A DNA stretch of 64,000 nt from NCBI GenBank assembly GCA_021442155.1, contig CM038216.1:159015983-159079982 (forward strand). Direction: 5' to 3'. Below, piece after piece: positions 1 through 15,219 of the stretch (position 1 is its first letter; the number at the start of each line of letters is the position of its first letter). Below the pieces are notes generated by a model, which saw only the letters and a list, made by a program, of their open reading frames with translations, made no database searches and was not told the DNA's origin. Origin of the DNA: Cymbidium sinense (taxonomy: Eukaryota; Streptophyta; Magnoliopsida; Asparagales; Orchidaceae). A program made the position numbers and the translations under genes.

Positions 1-1220
1 ACAGTAATCCTGCAATACATCAAACACCACAGTTTTAAGAAATAAAAAATGCATGTAATTTTATTGGACAAATAATATAGACACACTAAACAATCAAATT
101 GATTAAAAGAATAAAATAGACTGGTGCAGCTAGGTACTGTCGTACACCCATGAAAAAGAAAAGATGGATTACAATAAATTACAATGAATGATAAAACTAT
201 GGGGGTCTTCAATCTTCATCTTATCCTTCATGAGTTGGATTCTCTTGACATCATAGGTCCTCTTAGATCAAAGTCCTATAGCCACAGCTTAGCCTAAACT
301 CATAGTTCTAATCCAAATCTTATAGAAAATTACATGATAAATTCTAAAATAAAATATCTAACTGTACCTACATTAAAGTTTGCTTAATACACATACACAA
401 CTAGAAATTTATATTCCATATATTGGAGCTTAACACCCTTTCTTGGGTCACCAAGCTCACCTATCCTAATAGGTTATGCTTAAGGACTTAAGTAACACCT
501 ACAAGCAAAAGCATTTATAAATTTTTTTTATTACAGTGGTACCTTTTTTAAGCACAACCCCTTACAAAAAAAAATGTCAGCCTAATATCACTTTAACATT
601 CAGTCTACAAACATGCATAACATCTAGTCTAAAAAGACATTACATTAGAAAATAGAAAATCCATTCACAATAAAAACATAGTCTTAACTTAGTTATAGTA
701 TCAGTGACCTATTATTTTAAAGTGTGACAAAACTAGGCTTTAATGTCCAAGTTATGATTTGAAAGTGGAAGTTTGATTTATAACAAAGGGTGATTATAGT
801 TCAAGTAATTAATAACATAGTCAATTTTATGTTTCAACTTCAGTTTAAGTTTGCATTTGAATGCATAGGTTTAAAGAGTTTGAAGTAGGATAGATTCCAC
901 TCCAAACCCTATCTTTAAGTTGAATCCAAAGATGAATTTTTTGACTCTAATCATCTTAATGAAGTGCTAAAGGTTTTGTTTGGCCATTAAGTTTGCATCA
1001 AGCTAAATATTATATGTAAATTATAATCTTAGGATTAATAAAAATAAATCATAATTAACTTAACATTGTCCTTTTTTACTTTAGCTTCATCATATTCAAT
1101 TTACAATAATTACTTTTTTACAAGAAAAATATTTGGATTTATTATACATATATCATCTATAAAATTCACACATTTGTATATGCATGGATATACATATTTT
1201 TATTTATTAGGATTAATTTG

Positions 1221-1222
<2 letters not shown>

Positions 1223-1262
<40 letters not shown>
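1223..1262. repeat. (AT)20 microsatellite
   Basis: This is an uninterrupted AT dinucleotide run inside the oldest LTR copy. It has no coding significance. Confidence 0.95.
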
Positions 1263-1265
<3 letters not shown>

Positions 1266-3882
1266 TTTTTATATAAATAAATCATGAGTCTTCACACATA
1301 GGCATACATACAAATATGCTTCACTTGATATAAGTACGTGTCCTTGTTAAACTAAGAGTCTTGGTATCTAAGATGTCTTTTAGACTAGTAGCCCTGTGGC
1401 CTATGGATGTCCAGACTATATACTTTAATTAGCCGCATACATGTGTGTAAAAATATGCAAATTGAATTAATTAATTTTTAAAATGCTTGTGAATTTAAAA
1501 AATGATTTAACTCTTATTATGTATTTCACTACACAACTTTTGATGTATGTGCCATTGTTAAACCAGGGAGTCAAAATATCTAAGACCTCCTTTGAATCAT
1601 TAGCGATGTACTCTTGGGTGTCCTATATATGTGTTTCAATCATCTTTGTTAATCAAAATATTTAATATACACATTTATCTGAATTATAAAAATAATTTTT
1701 GATTTATTTGTGATAATACCCACATTATTGTCATAAGCATGTAATTAAAATAATCTTTACACTTTTCAAACATGAATACATATGAAGCATAAAATATACA
1801 TTTATAAGATGATTAAAGAAAAGTACTTAGGCATCATTTAAGTAACATATTTAGAACCATTAAGTCTTAAGACTGTTCATATAAAAATAACAACATTTAA
1901 GCTTAACCAAATTTCTTTAATTAATAATTTTAAAAATTGAGTTTATTAAGCTTAATGAGGAGACCAACAAATTAAGGTTATCTCTTAATCCTCTCTATTT
2001 ATTAAGTGATTTAAAAGTAGCTTAAATGACTTTTATGAATTAATTAGTATTTAAATAGTTATTTTACTTAGTTAAGCCTAAAAGAGACCAAAAATTTAAT
2101 TGGACACTAAATATAAGCCCAAAATTATGAAAATATTAATAATTTAACATGGATAAATATGAATTAAACATGCTTTACAAGTTCTAATACAATTGGATTT
2201 ATATTTTAAATTAATTGAAAATTTTGAGAAAATAAAAAAATATTAATTACACTCAAAATACTTCAAACCAATTAAGGATTTTAACTTCATGAAAACCTAT
2301 CTATTAACTGGGTAAAAGAACGATCAATCATAATTTTTAGAAACATAGGTAATTAGTTATAGATTTTCTAAATCTTAGGTCAATTAATAAATTGATTAAT
2401 TAATATAAGCCCCTTAATGATGATTTTAAGAAATAATTAGGACTCAGAGGTCTGTTCCCAATAATTTTCTTTGATCACCATTAAGCTCCTAAAATATTAT
2501 TAAGTAATCACAATAATTTTCATAATTTTTTAATTAAATAAATTTATTTAATAACCAAAATAGCTAATTAAAGTTTGAAAATGTGGCTTTTCTAATGTTC
2601 TCACTTAAATGGTTTGAAATAATTATGAGTGGTAGAGGTCATTCTATAGAGTATTTAGCTAAATCTTTATGCCATTTAAGCTTATAATTAGGGTTTAATT
2701 TATTAATTAGAAAATATTTCAAACCCAAATTAGTCTTTATCCACATAATAAAAATTAGTGCTTTTATTTTTCATGGAGTCTCCTCTATCTAAGCTTTCTG
2801 AAAGAGTATTTATTTATGTTTTTTGAATTTTTCATTGATTTTTTATGAATTTTTGAAGTTCATGGTGGTTAAGGCAACTAATTAAGACTTGATTTAACCA
2901 TAATGTAATTATTTTATCATTTAGTGTGATCTAGAAAGTGTAATTAATTTTTCTAAGTTCTTTAATATTTATTAAAGTATTTGAACCATTTTGATAAATT
3001 TTATAATTTTTAATTAATTAATTATTTATTTAAAATCCTCCAATTAATTTCCAAAAATGATAACTCATAATCCATAGAACTTATTTTGACTTGAAATTTT
3101 TATGGTAGGTAGGGAATAACTTTATGTTAATTCCTTGAAAATTTCAACTTGATTGGATTCATTTTTTAGGAGTAATTATGAAAATGCAATTTTTTAATAA
3201 AATTTAAATTACTCTCAAAATACCCAACCAAATTTGAGGATTTTGGTTCATTAGATTCCTTTTGATAAGTTGAATCTATTGAGAGATTATTTGTATCTTT
3301 TTTGATAAAGTATTTTATTTATTATATTCTCGTAAAATTTTGAGTAAGATCTAATGAAAAAAAAAATAAATCAAAGAGGGAATCTAATCGTGGTCATCCA
3401 TTCTAATGAAGTAGAATAAATGACCTAAAGGTTGTCTTCCTCATGGGAGGTAGACCAAGAGGGAGAGGTAGATAAAATCCATTATAAAGGCATCAAATTT
3501 TATGATTTCTCTGATCTTCACCGAAAATCACTTTATTTAGCATTAGGGAGGTTCAAAATGAAAAGTGAAATCAGGATTTGGAAGAGGATCCTAAAATCAC
3601 ATCACTTTTTTTTATCAAATATCAAGACATATGATTTGCCTTAATTTTGTAAAAATTATGACACTCAAGTGAACGTTGAGTGGATTTCTTACGTCAAACT
3701 TGATCCTTTTGCCAAAGCAATGATTCCACACGATCCTCCTTCTTTGCCTCCTCTTGGATCATCCTTGCCATTGATCACCACTGTAGTTCATTAAAATTTG
3801 TTTGATTTATAGTTTTCATGACTGGAAAAGGAGGGGGATGAGTTGGTCTTATTTTTTGGGAGGTGGAGAAGGTATTGGATGC

Positions 3883-3973
<91 letters not shown>
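3883..3973. repeat. (AAT)30 microsatellite
   Basis: About 30 perfect AAT units follow 'gatgc'. Reading frames through it give runs of Asn or Ile that are artefacts. The perfection of the tract suggests recent expansion compared with the eroded surroundings. Confidence 0.95.
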
Positions 3974-3977
<4 letters not shown>

Positions 3978-5579
3978 TAAAAAAAGAGCTCTTTTGCCTC
4001 TTCTCTTCCATTCTCTTTATATGGCCTAAAATCACAATGAAAAGTGATAAGGAGGTGTGGCCATTGATGGAGTGGATGCTAGCATTCATTGTGGGGAGTG
4101 GTTGAGTGATTAAAAATCACTCCAGCCTAAAAAATAAAGTAATGGGAGGGGATGTGAAGTGATGGTGAATTTTAGAACTTTGTATCTTTTTTTATTTTTT
4201 TTTCATTTTCATCCCCCACCATTGACTTTTGATTCTCCTTCATATGGACTGAGATATCAGCTCATGTATAGTGAGATTTATCAGGGTTTAATGTGCTTTG
4301 TTTGGGTTTGGGTTGTCTTGAATCCATCTTTATCTAATTTGGCCTAAATGGGTTAGGTTGGGTCCAATGGGTTAGTATGTCCAATTTGAGTTTAGATTAG
4401 GATTCAATCATATTTAGTGATTTATTTAGAGTGATTCAGTTTAATTTATTGTAAATAATTTGAATTTATTTTGATTTTGACCCAAATTGGCCTAGTTTGG
4501 TCAATTTGGGTTCACATGAGTCTATTGACTAGGTTGACCAAATTAGCCAAATTAGACTTAAATGAAGGTTACATTGAGTTTACTTAAGTGTCCTAAGTGA
4601 TTTGAAGTGATTAATTTGATTTGATTTAATTTATTTTATTTTAGCTTGATATGACTCATATATGTCAATTTGGGTCAATTCTGGTCAAGTTGATTAATTG
4701 ATCAAATTGGCTAAATTAAGAGTTTAGTCATGTTCAATCATCAACATAGAAATGTTAATGACCATTGATTTAGTTTTATCTAGGTTGAATTGAGTTTTTG
4801 TTTAATTAGGTCAAATTGGGCTTCATTGGGTCAATTGAGGAGCCCATTTGATCTGATTATATTGAAATTAGTTATGAATGATGCTCAATCATATAATTGA
4901 GATAATTATAAGGCTTTGAATTGATTTAATTTGATTTAGATAAGTTGAATTTTATTTGAAATGGGTTTAGACTAAGTTTTGAGGAAAAACATTCAATTTG
5001 AATTCAATTTGGGTTGGGTGATTCAATTGATCAAATTGAATTTGAAATGAGTTTCAATTGAGTTTGATTATTATTGAAGATGGTTTAAGCAATGTTAATT
5101 TAAAATAGTTTGGGTCAATTTTGGATTTAACCCTTTTGGGCCTAAATGGGTCATATTGGGTCAACTTAGTCAATTGGCCAAATTGAGCCCTAATTAGGTA
5201 GGGTTTAAGTATGTTTATAGTTTTAGATTTTAAATGGCCGATCAGTGATAATAAAGTTAATTTTGATATAATTAGGGTTATGGTGATCTAGGTGAGTTGA
5301 ATAGGCTAACTAGGTTAAGTGGGGTCCGTTGTCTCATAAGGCAAATGTATTTGATTTTGGTATTCAAAATTGGTTATATTTGATTGATGAATTAAGAGTT
5401 GTTTTCTTAGATTTTGTTAATCTATTGATCATATGAGAAGATCTCTTAAATATAAATTACTTGAAATTGCTAAGTTGGATGAGTTTTAGGGCTAGACAAT
5501 TGCTATCATTAGATTAACTAGTAAATGCTTTTTTAATGTGGCCTTTTCTTGTGACTTATGGAGTGTGGAGAGTGTCAGT

Positions 5580-7383
<1,804 letters not shown>

Positions 7384-8365
7384 TGGGACTTAGTATTAAT
7401 ATAACAACATTAGAGTGAACTAAAGAAGGATGTTACTTCAGGACTTAGTCTTAATTTAGGTGTATTAATGGGAAATGATGCCACTAAGGAACTTAGACTT
7501 AACCTTAATGTACTAAAGAAATTCTTCTAGGAAGGATGCTGCTAGAGGACTTAGTCCAAAGTATATAAGCAAGAGCGGATACCATTAGGGATGTAGTCCT
7601 AACTAAACTTAACTAAAGTTGACTCCACTTAAAAGGATGTCATTGGGGACTTAGTTCTAACTAGTTGTAATAGTTGGAGAGACTTAGTCCTAACCTAACT
7701 ACACTAGAGTGAACTAGAGAAGGAAGCCATTATGGGACTTAGATTTAATCAAGGTGTACTAATAGAGAAGGATGCCATTAGGAGACTTAGTCTTAACATG
7801 ATTGTACTATGGAAACTCTCCTATAAAGGATGCCGCTAGGGGACTTAGTCTTAACTAAGTGTACAAGTAAGAGAAGATGCCACCAGGGGACTTAGTCCTA
7901 GCCTAACTATATTATAGTGGAATCGAGTAGAGAGGATGTCTAAGGGACTTATTCCAACTAGTTGTAATTGCTAGAGAGAATGATATTAGGGGACTTAGTC
8001 CTAACTTAATTACTACATTTGAGTGAACTAAAGAAATATGCCACTAGGGGACTTAGTCCTATTTTAAGTGTACTAATAGGAAATGATGCCACTGGAGGAC
8101 TTAGTTCTAACCTCACTATACTAAAGAAAATTTCCTAGAAAAGATGCCATTGAGGGACTTAGTCTTAACTACATGTATTAGCAAGAGAGGATGCCAATAA
8201 TAGACTTCTATCTATAGAGTAGACTAGAGAATGATAACATCGAAGGACTTAGTTCTAATTTAGGTGTACTAGGAGAAGATGATGTCATTGGGGGAAGTCA
8301 TAACCTAATTATACTAAAGTAGACTAGAGAGGATGCCACTAGGGAACTTAGTCCTAATTTAGGTA
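7384..8365 (-). repeat. Tandem array with higher-order structure (~45-60 bp monomers, ~300 bp period)
   Basis: About 19 degenerate monomers share the core 'gatgccactaggggacttagtcctaa'. Their tails differ and recur in order: gagtgaactagag, then aggtgtactaat, then gtactaaagaaa..cctagaa, then gtacaagcaagag, then a gagtgaact-like tail, then agttgtaattgctagag. The first type recurs near 7,384, 7,690, 7,980 and 8,279, giving a six-monomer unit of about 290-306 bp repeated three times or more. The reverse complement of the monomer core occurs singly at 58,550-58,575 and in four weak copies at 30,300-30,560, just after the integrase stop. The array is therefore a local expansion of a repeat native to the 3' region of this Tat family. 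Confidence 0.8.
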
Positions 8366-8599
8366 AAGTAGGTTGATAGATGATTTTGATTTGAATTAAT
8401 TTTTGTAGACAGAACATTAATTTTTTTTGCTTATTTTAATTTTAAGAAAGAAAGACACTTAAGAATAATATTCCATTCCAAAATTTTGGACACATTTTGT
8501 ATTATAAATCCTTATCTAAAAATAAAAGATAACATGAGTGTATCATGAAAATAAAATTTTGGTGCTCCTATAGGACTTGTTGAGCCTGCAAAAATTTTT

Positions 8600-9550
8600 C
8601 TTCAAGACCCATAAGTTTCTCCAATAAGAGCTGTTTGTTCCATTCCATTCTGATTTGTTTATTGACGGTGATCCTCAAATAGGACAATTATACCTTTAAG
8701 CAACTATCCCATAAACTAGAGCATAAGGTGTAGATTGAGTTGATGTCTTATAGGTGATTCAATAGATCTTTGAGGCTTCAACCAACTTTTTATGCAATTG
8801 GTATTTATATTTATCAAGAATTTTCTTTAAAATTTATGCTAGTAATATATTAAAAGCTTCAACCAATCTATTTTCTCATGGGATATATATTATTGAATAC
8901 CTCCAATCAATGTTGTGCTTTTGAGCAAAATTATTTATCTTGTAGTTGAAATATGATACCATTATCAAATATGATTTCATAGGATACACTACATCGATAT
9001 ATGATATGTTTCCAAAAGAATTGGAGTATATGGTGTGTATTCAGTTATCACAATTAGATTGCTTCAGCCTATTTTAAGAGGTAATTAGCCTTGGGTAATT
9101 AAAATGATGGCTTTTAGAAGATGGAGGTCAATAGGCCCTATGATGTCTAAGCACCAAATTTTGAAGGACCGTGAAGTACCTAATTGATGCAACATATTGG
9201 GCGGCTAATGTAAGGTGACACCATACACCTAACACTAGTGGCAACAACATGCAACATCTATGTAATTGTTTATCATTATAGGCTAATAATATATAGGTCT
9301 TTTAACTTTTATTTTCATTTTAGGGTCAGATTGGTGGTTCCCACCAATCCCGCATGTACGTTAGCCAAAATCTTTTAGGCTTCACTTCTATCTTGGCAGC
9401 ATAGCCACATTTGATCAATTGATTGGAAATATAGTACATCATTGATTAAAGAATATGAGAAGGCTCAATTTTGAATTTATTTTCCATGGGAATCTTCCCT
9501 CCCATAAATAATCTGTGACTAATTGCCCCTACTCAGCCCCTTCGTGGGCA
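8600..9550 (-). pseudogene. Tat-lineage integrase / upstream RNase H remnant
   Basis: On the minus strand this is a heavily decayed copy of the integrase segment seen better at 39,930-40,570. Both hold colinear blocks: 'ggcttcaaccaact...', 'tacctccaatcaatgttgtg', 'aattggagtatatgg', and 'gatgcaaca..ggtgacaccatacacctaacactagtggca'. No open frame of useful length survives. It lies between the PBS of the LTR to its right and the tandem array to its left, as expected for a minus-strand element that has lost gag, protease and RT. It is identified by similarity to the neighbouring copies, not by an intact domain. Confidence 0.55.
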
Positions 9551-9716
9551 TGAATGTTGGTGACTGTCCTTTTAATTATTATTTTATTAACAAAGTCTAA
9601 ACTTATAAAAGATAAACCTAAAAATTTTGAATTTCTATAGAAATTGACTTCTTTTATGGAAAAGTTATCTCCTTTGTGAGTTTTGCTAAGGCATTGTGGT
9701 GAAAAATTCCTTATAG

Positions 9717-9725
9717 GGAGTCGCC
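9717..9725 (-). other. Primer-binding-site-like motif GGCGACTCC
   Basis: The minus strand reads GGCGACTCC about 9 nt beyond a CACA that could end the adjacent LTR. A TGGCGACTCC-type PBS is, to my knowledge, typical of plant Tat/Ogre elements, for which tRNA-Arg has been proposed as primer. The first T of that consensus is A here. This motif fixes the sense of the LTR module as minus in this copy. Degraded counterparts are 'ggtgtccaac' at 39,762-39,771 and 'cttcaccta' near 21,501. Confidence 0.5.
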
Positions 9726-11199
9726 TTTCAAATCTGTGGGAAAAAGAAAGAAGAGACCTTATAGAAATTCATCTTGGTAAGATGCCATGCAGATCCGCAA
9801 ATGTACTTATTCGAGTGATTGGATACATCATCAAGGTATAGTGTAATATCTTGAAAAGAAGTCACTACCTTTATATGGAACCAATCACCTTAATAAGGAC
9901 TCTAGACGATGTCTACATATGTAGATTCTTTACTTTACATGGAAAAGTAAAGCGAGTTTATTTTAAAGCGGGTTCATTAAGTTCCCTCTGAGGGCAAGCC
10001 CCATAGTTAATTACATCCTAAGGGACAGGATCCCTTAGGAAAACTCTCAATTAAGGTAAATGATCATTTTCTCTGAAGATTTCAATCAAGAAGGACTATC
10101 AATCAATTTGTTTATGTTTCAAAGATCAAATGGGATTGATCAAAAGAGGGAGTTATTATCGAAGCCAAAAATGGGAAATAAGTAAGAGATACTCACGATG
10201 CTAGGAAACTTAGCAAGCATCTCAAACTATCCTATAGTTGGGCTTTATATTTCAAAAATTGATTTAGTTTATTTGAGTTATATTTTGTTAGAATTTTAGG
10301 ACTTAAGATTCCTTAACACAAAATTAAGAAAATACCTAAGAGGTGAGAAATTATGCTTATGGCCCGTAAGGGGAGAGGTATAAATCTAGGGAGCTTCGAC
10401 GAGGGTCAGAATCACAACCTAAATCTAAGGCGAGAATGGGTAATTGATTTGCCTCCATAAGAGAAGATAAACCACCTAACAGCTTGGACTTCTAACTACC
10501 TGGGGGTGGCCGCCAACTAACTCCTCCTACGATTTTAAATACATGTAGGCAAGTCTTTATGCTTATGCAAGATAGCTAGGCTATTTTCATTTAGAAAGAG
10601 ACAAAGTCCTTAAATTCACTACTTAAAGAGACTAGATCATGTAAAGGGCATGCTTCAAATGACCTAAATCTAATGCATTTCAAATTTCATTATATTTTCA
10701 TTTTTGGACAATCATTTTGACTCAGGCTAATAGTATTTTTATGACTAATGCATGAGAAATTAGATTATTGGCCAAAATCAGTGAGAAGATAGGTGGTGAG
10801 TTTCCACCACAACCCTCAAAGGTCAAGCCGGGTTCTATGAAAAAGGTGGAAGCCCTCCAATCAAGAGTGAAATAAGATGAATTTGTGCATGATATTATAA
10901 AGAAATGCTCATTCAACTAAGGAGTTGCTAATTCTTTTATCTTAATTTTAATCCTAAGCTTTAGGTGAGGTTATGAGTTGTTTAGTTTTAATTTGAGTTG
11001 TTAAGTTGGGTAAAAGATTTATTTTTCCTAAAGAGCCTAATCCATCCAAGTACATCAGCAAGGAAGAAACTAGGAAAAGCATGCCACTTAATGTAAAAGC
11101 TAAACAAATCATCAAACAATTTATAAAGTTAATCACAAAAAGAATAAATGGCCGTTTGTGGTTGGGCACCACCGCACAAACCTGAAAATATCAAATGTG

Positions 11200-11216
11200 G
11201 GTAGTCGAGCTCTACC
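11200..11216. other. Conserved small hairpin (GGTAG...CTACC)
   Basis: The inverted arms GGTAG and CTACC enclose a 7-nt loop. The counterpart in the inverted copy (38,454-38,471) has a perfect 6-bp stem, GGGTAG/CTACCC, with a 6-nt AGCTCA loop. The surrounding text 'gtgggtagtcgagctctacc..tacacaa' is also conserved. No function is known. Confidence 0.5.
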
Positions 11217-14139
11217 ATTATACAACCCAGATTACAAATGAATCAAATTATAATTTAAGCAAAATAATTCATTGTTATGGGGGTCTTCAAGCTTTATTCT
11301 TCTTTCTTATTTCTTCTTTCTTTCTTCTACTTATTTCTTTCCTTCTTTGGTTCCTATTTTGGATGGTTAGAAGGTGGATGCTCCAAGGCTTCACATGGTA
11401 CATAAGATAGGATCTTATGACCAATGGTCATTCTAATCCCCCATAAGAAATCATTCCAAAATTCTAAATATAAACTTTTACATGAAAAGGAAAAGGGAAA
11501 TCTAGCTAACACCTGCAAAATAAGGTTAGTTAAATCACACCACATAAATCCAAAGCATATATTAGACTTATCACCCCACACATGAGTTACTAAGTCCACC
11601 TGACCTATGGATTATGCTTAGGTATAAGCACCTGCAAGTAAGAAGCATTTATATTTTTATTTATGATAGCACCCCTTAAGCACAATCCCCTGTAGAAAAG
11701 AATAGTTAGACTAAGCATATCCTACCATTCATTCTATGAGCATACACCCTAACATCCAGTCTAGAACATTCATCACAAAAAAATATAATATCAAACCCTG
11801 CACCGACCTAACCTAAGGCTAGATGTGGTGGCTTAGGCTAATGTGTGTGCTTTGAAGGTTTGTGTGGTATGCTTAGCTTAGGATTTTAGGTTCAAGTTTT
11901 CTAAGTGTGAAGGGCATATTCAACTTAGAGGAGGGTTTCATTTAAGTTATTTAAGTGTTTTGGGTTATTTTTATTTCATGTTTTAGTTTGATTTAAGTGA
12001 AACTTATAATTAATTACTAAGTTATAAAGAGAGGGAAAGAGAAGGGAACTTCTCTTTCCTTCCCTAATCCTTAAGTAATTTCTAAGGTAAATTCACATTT
12101 TAATTTTATTTAGATGAATATTTTGATTATATATTTTAATCAATCCTAAGTTTAGACAAACTCTAAACAAACCTTTTCAAAAAGAAAGATATTTGAAGAT
12201 TAAATAAAATGAATCAAAATTCACATAACGCATATTACTTCATTTCTTTCCCAACATATATAACATGCATATGGATGGACCCTAAGCATATCTATATATG
12301 CAAATGAGAATAGTTATCATAATTTATGATGTATGCTAAGTAATTCATTTAAAAAAATTTAGAAGTTGAATATGCATGATTTTTTTTAAGTAGAAAAGGT
12401 TTTCCTTATCCAAAATTTGACATACATGCATGAAAGTAAGAAATGCATAAGTGAGTATAGCACCATTGTTAACCAGAAGTGTAAGGTACTAAGGTACAAG
12501 ATCTACTTAGGGCTTCTTAAAGCCTCACAATCTTGGGATTGTCTAGACTAATATACCACTTTCCTTAAGTACAACTATGCATATAAGAGAAATGAAATGG
12601 AAAAGGAATATGCAAAAGTTGTTTAATAGTTTCATTTTTATTTATGCAATTTATTCATGCAAGTATAGGCAACCCTTCTTAAGTGAGAGCATAGGGATGA
12701 ATAACTTTTGGAATCAAGTAAGTGTTGGGTTCTTTTCAAATGAACTCTACATCTCACCAACTCCTATTCAAAACTATGCTAACATAAGAATGAAAGGAAA
12801 GGCACACTAAACATGACTTTATAATCCATCACATGCAAGCTAATAATTAAGATATGAATAGCACACTTTCAGATTTGATATTTCATTTATGAGTTTTGAA
12901 AATATTTTGGATTTAGTAGTGATAATAGCCACTCATATTTTACTTTAGCCAACACATGCACATTTGACATAAAGTAAATAATTTTATTTTAAAATTTGAA
13001 ATATGAAATTATGAATGCATGAATCACATGACATACAACTTAACATGTTGGGAAAGATCTAAAGCAATGAAAGAATGTAAACAAACTTACTTTACTTAAA
13101 TCCTAAAGACATTCTTAAGGAATAAGAAAATTTTAAATCAAAGTGAATTTCAAAATGATTTTGTTTTTTGTTTGAAGTGATTTAATTTTGAAAAGGTGAG
13201 ATGAGTTTGCTATTCTAACCCATTCCACATATGTTTTATTTTTGTTTAATTTTTAGATAATTAAATCCATTTTAAGTATTGATTAGGTTAAGGTATAAAT
13301 TAAGTAAAATTAACCCTTACCTACCACCTTAGAAAAATTAACTAAGTAATTATGCCAATGAGATGACATAAAATCCACAAGGTATTTAAATTTGCAATGC
13401 ACTAATAATGAAAAGGCCTAATGCAATTTGGCTCACAATTAAAGTTAATTAAGCTAAGGGGTTTAGCTTAGTACTTTTAACACCCTTTCTACTTATGAAA
13501 GGGGTTTTAATTTCCTTAATTAGGCTATTAAACACCTAAGTATCTACCCAAGATAGATTAATTAAGTTTTGGAATTTTTTTAGAATTTTTGAAAATTATT
13601 TAAAGGGATAATTAATGAATTAACCCTTAATTAAGAGGGGATTAAGAAAAGAAAAAAAAGGGGTTTAGGGAATAGCTTAGAGGAAATACCCCAAAATTAT
13701 TCCATAAAACCCCTACTCACTGGATCTAACCAAAATCAAACTTAATCAAAGGGTAAATCCAATAATCACATCTTTATTACTCTTAATTACATGAAAGGGG
13801 TAATTAGGGAATGAAATAGAAATTTCCATAATTAAGGCCTTAATAAATCTCAAGAAAATTAAGGGGGTAGAGGTCATCCCCTAAAATGAACCCTAGAATT
13901 TTGAGATCAATTGGCATATTTAGAGAATAATTAGCTAATTAAAATTTTAAAGAAACCCAAATTCAGAGAAAAGGGGAATTCAAAATCCATTGAAAATATT
14001 TTTAAAATATTATAGATGAAATTATCTATCCATAGCATTTTCTTTTATTTTTTTGATTTTTCTATGAATAGTTATGATTTTTAGAAGATTTTTGAATTAA
14101 TTTGGAATTAATTTAAATCCCTAACTAATCCCTGCTTAA

Positions 14140-14480
14140 TTCCGGCTCATGGCATGATGCATGGCGATGGTGGTCAATGCGCTTTACACATGTCCCACCA
14201 TGAGCCACCCATTTAAACATCACATCAAGGTGGCAGCTGGCGGTGTAGGCGCTAATATCCTTAGCCGTCCGATCAAAGATCTGACGATTGTGAATACACC
14301 CACGATTTATAAAATGGATAATAGATATATAAATGTGGGAATAATCTCAGCCGTCCATCTAAATGGCACAGATGGATGGCCAGAGATTCATCCTTGCCAA
14401 AGCTCAAGAAGAATGAGATCCGTCCACCTTTTAAGCTCTAATTCTGGCTTGATTGAGCTCAGATTAGGCTAAAATTTAGC
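14140..14480. other. GC-richer island within LTR copy 1
   Basis: Local composition rises clearly above the AT-rich surroundings ('gcatggcgatggtggtcaatgcgc...', 'ccgtccatctaaatggcacagatggatggcc'). Matching islands lie at about 25,290-25,620, 35,450-35,750 (inverted) and 63,820-64,000 (inverted). Each carries 'ccgtccat...gatggatgg' or similar words. The 103-codon open frame here is not conserved in the other copies, so I do not call a gene. The island could belong to the U3 or R part of the LTR. Confidence 0.4.
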
Positions 14481-15005
14481 CCTCACATTCATCATGCAAT
14501 TACCAGTACATCCAACAGCTAAGATCCGATGAGATTAAAGTTAACTTCACAAAGGAGCAACACCTATGAGAATTAAGCTCAAAACCACTAACCTCATCGG
14601 AGGTGATCATTGATGCTCGATTCCCTTGGAGGAGCTTTGTCTGGTTGAGATGAAGCTTTGCTGAAATTTTGAGCACTTGAGGTTGAGTGTAGAGCTCTAT
14701 GAACCAACTCCTATTCAATCCCTTTGTGGCTTTGATTGAATTGAGCTCTTCCTTTCCTCTAGAACTTTAGAGAAAGCTTGGGTTAATTTGACTTAGCTCC
14801 TAGATCAAGTGTGCAAGAGGAATTGGAAGGAGATTTAGTGTAGAAAAAATTAGCTATTGGATCGAGCTCCCTTGTTTTGCACTATGCAAAACTGAGAAAT
14901 GCAAGATTCAAATCCTCTCTAGGGACCTTGGGAAATCTCTCTGGTGATTGCTAAGAGTTCTAGTTCCAATCGAGTGCGGGTGAAGTGTGATTTCAATGAA
15001 TTTGT

Positions 15006-15022
15006 GGGGAGTATATCTCCCC
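15006..15022. promoter_or_regulatory. Conserved hairpin GGGGAG-TATAT-CTCCCC, copy 1
   Basis: A 6-bp GC-rich stem encloses a 5-nt TATAT loop. The same element occurs at the same place in three other LTR copies (26,099-26,117; 34,951-34,967; 63,314-63,332). Its sequence and position are kept while the flanks diverge. It could be a structured RNA element or a core-promoter feature of the LTR; this is not established. Confidence 0.5.
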
Positions 15023-15219
15023 CTATGGCAATCGGACGGCTAACCCATTAGTTATCATTTTGATCCAATTGATCATATGGAGTGAGTTGTTTAGGCTGTT
15101 AGATCATTGCACATGGTCGGTTTGGCCAGAGGAGTGGAATGCCAAATCCCCATGTGCTTGAATTGAGAATGAGGGGGACTTTGAAATTTCAATTTCAAGG
15201 CTAAGGGTCCGGTTTGGTC

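Noticed and set aside
3775..4105. Open frames of poly-Asn and poly-Ile on both strands
   Set aside because: They are translations of the (AAT)30 tract with no other coding signal.
7384..8365. CRISPR-like array
   Set aside because: Spacing is regular, but the spacers are themselves related in a higher-order pattern and the context is plant retroelement DNA.
14161..14472. 103-codon open frame in the GC-richer island of LTR copy 1
   Set aside because: The frame is not kept in the matching islands at 25.3, 35.6 or 63.9 kb, and no domain is visible.
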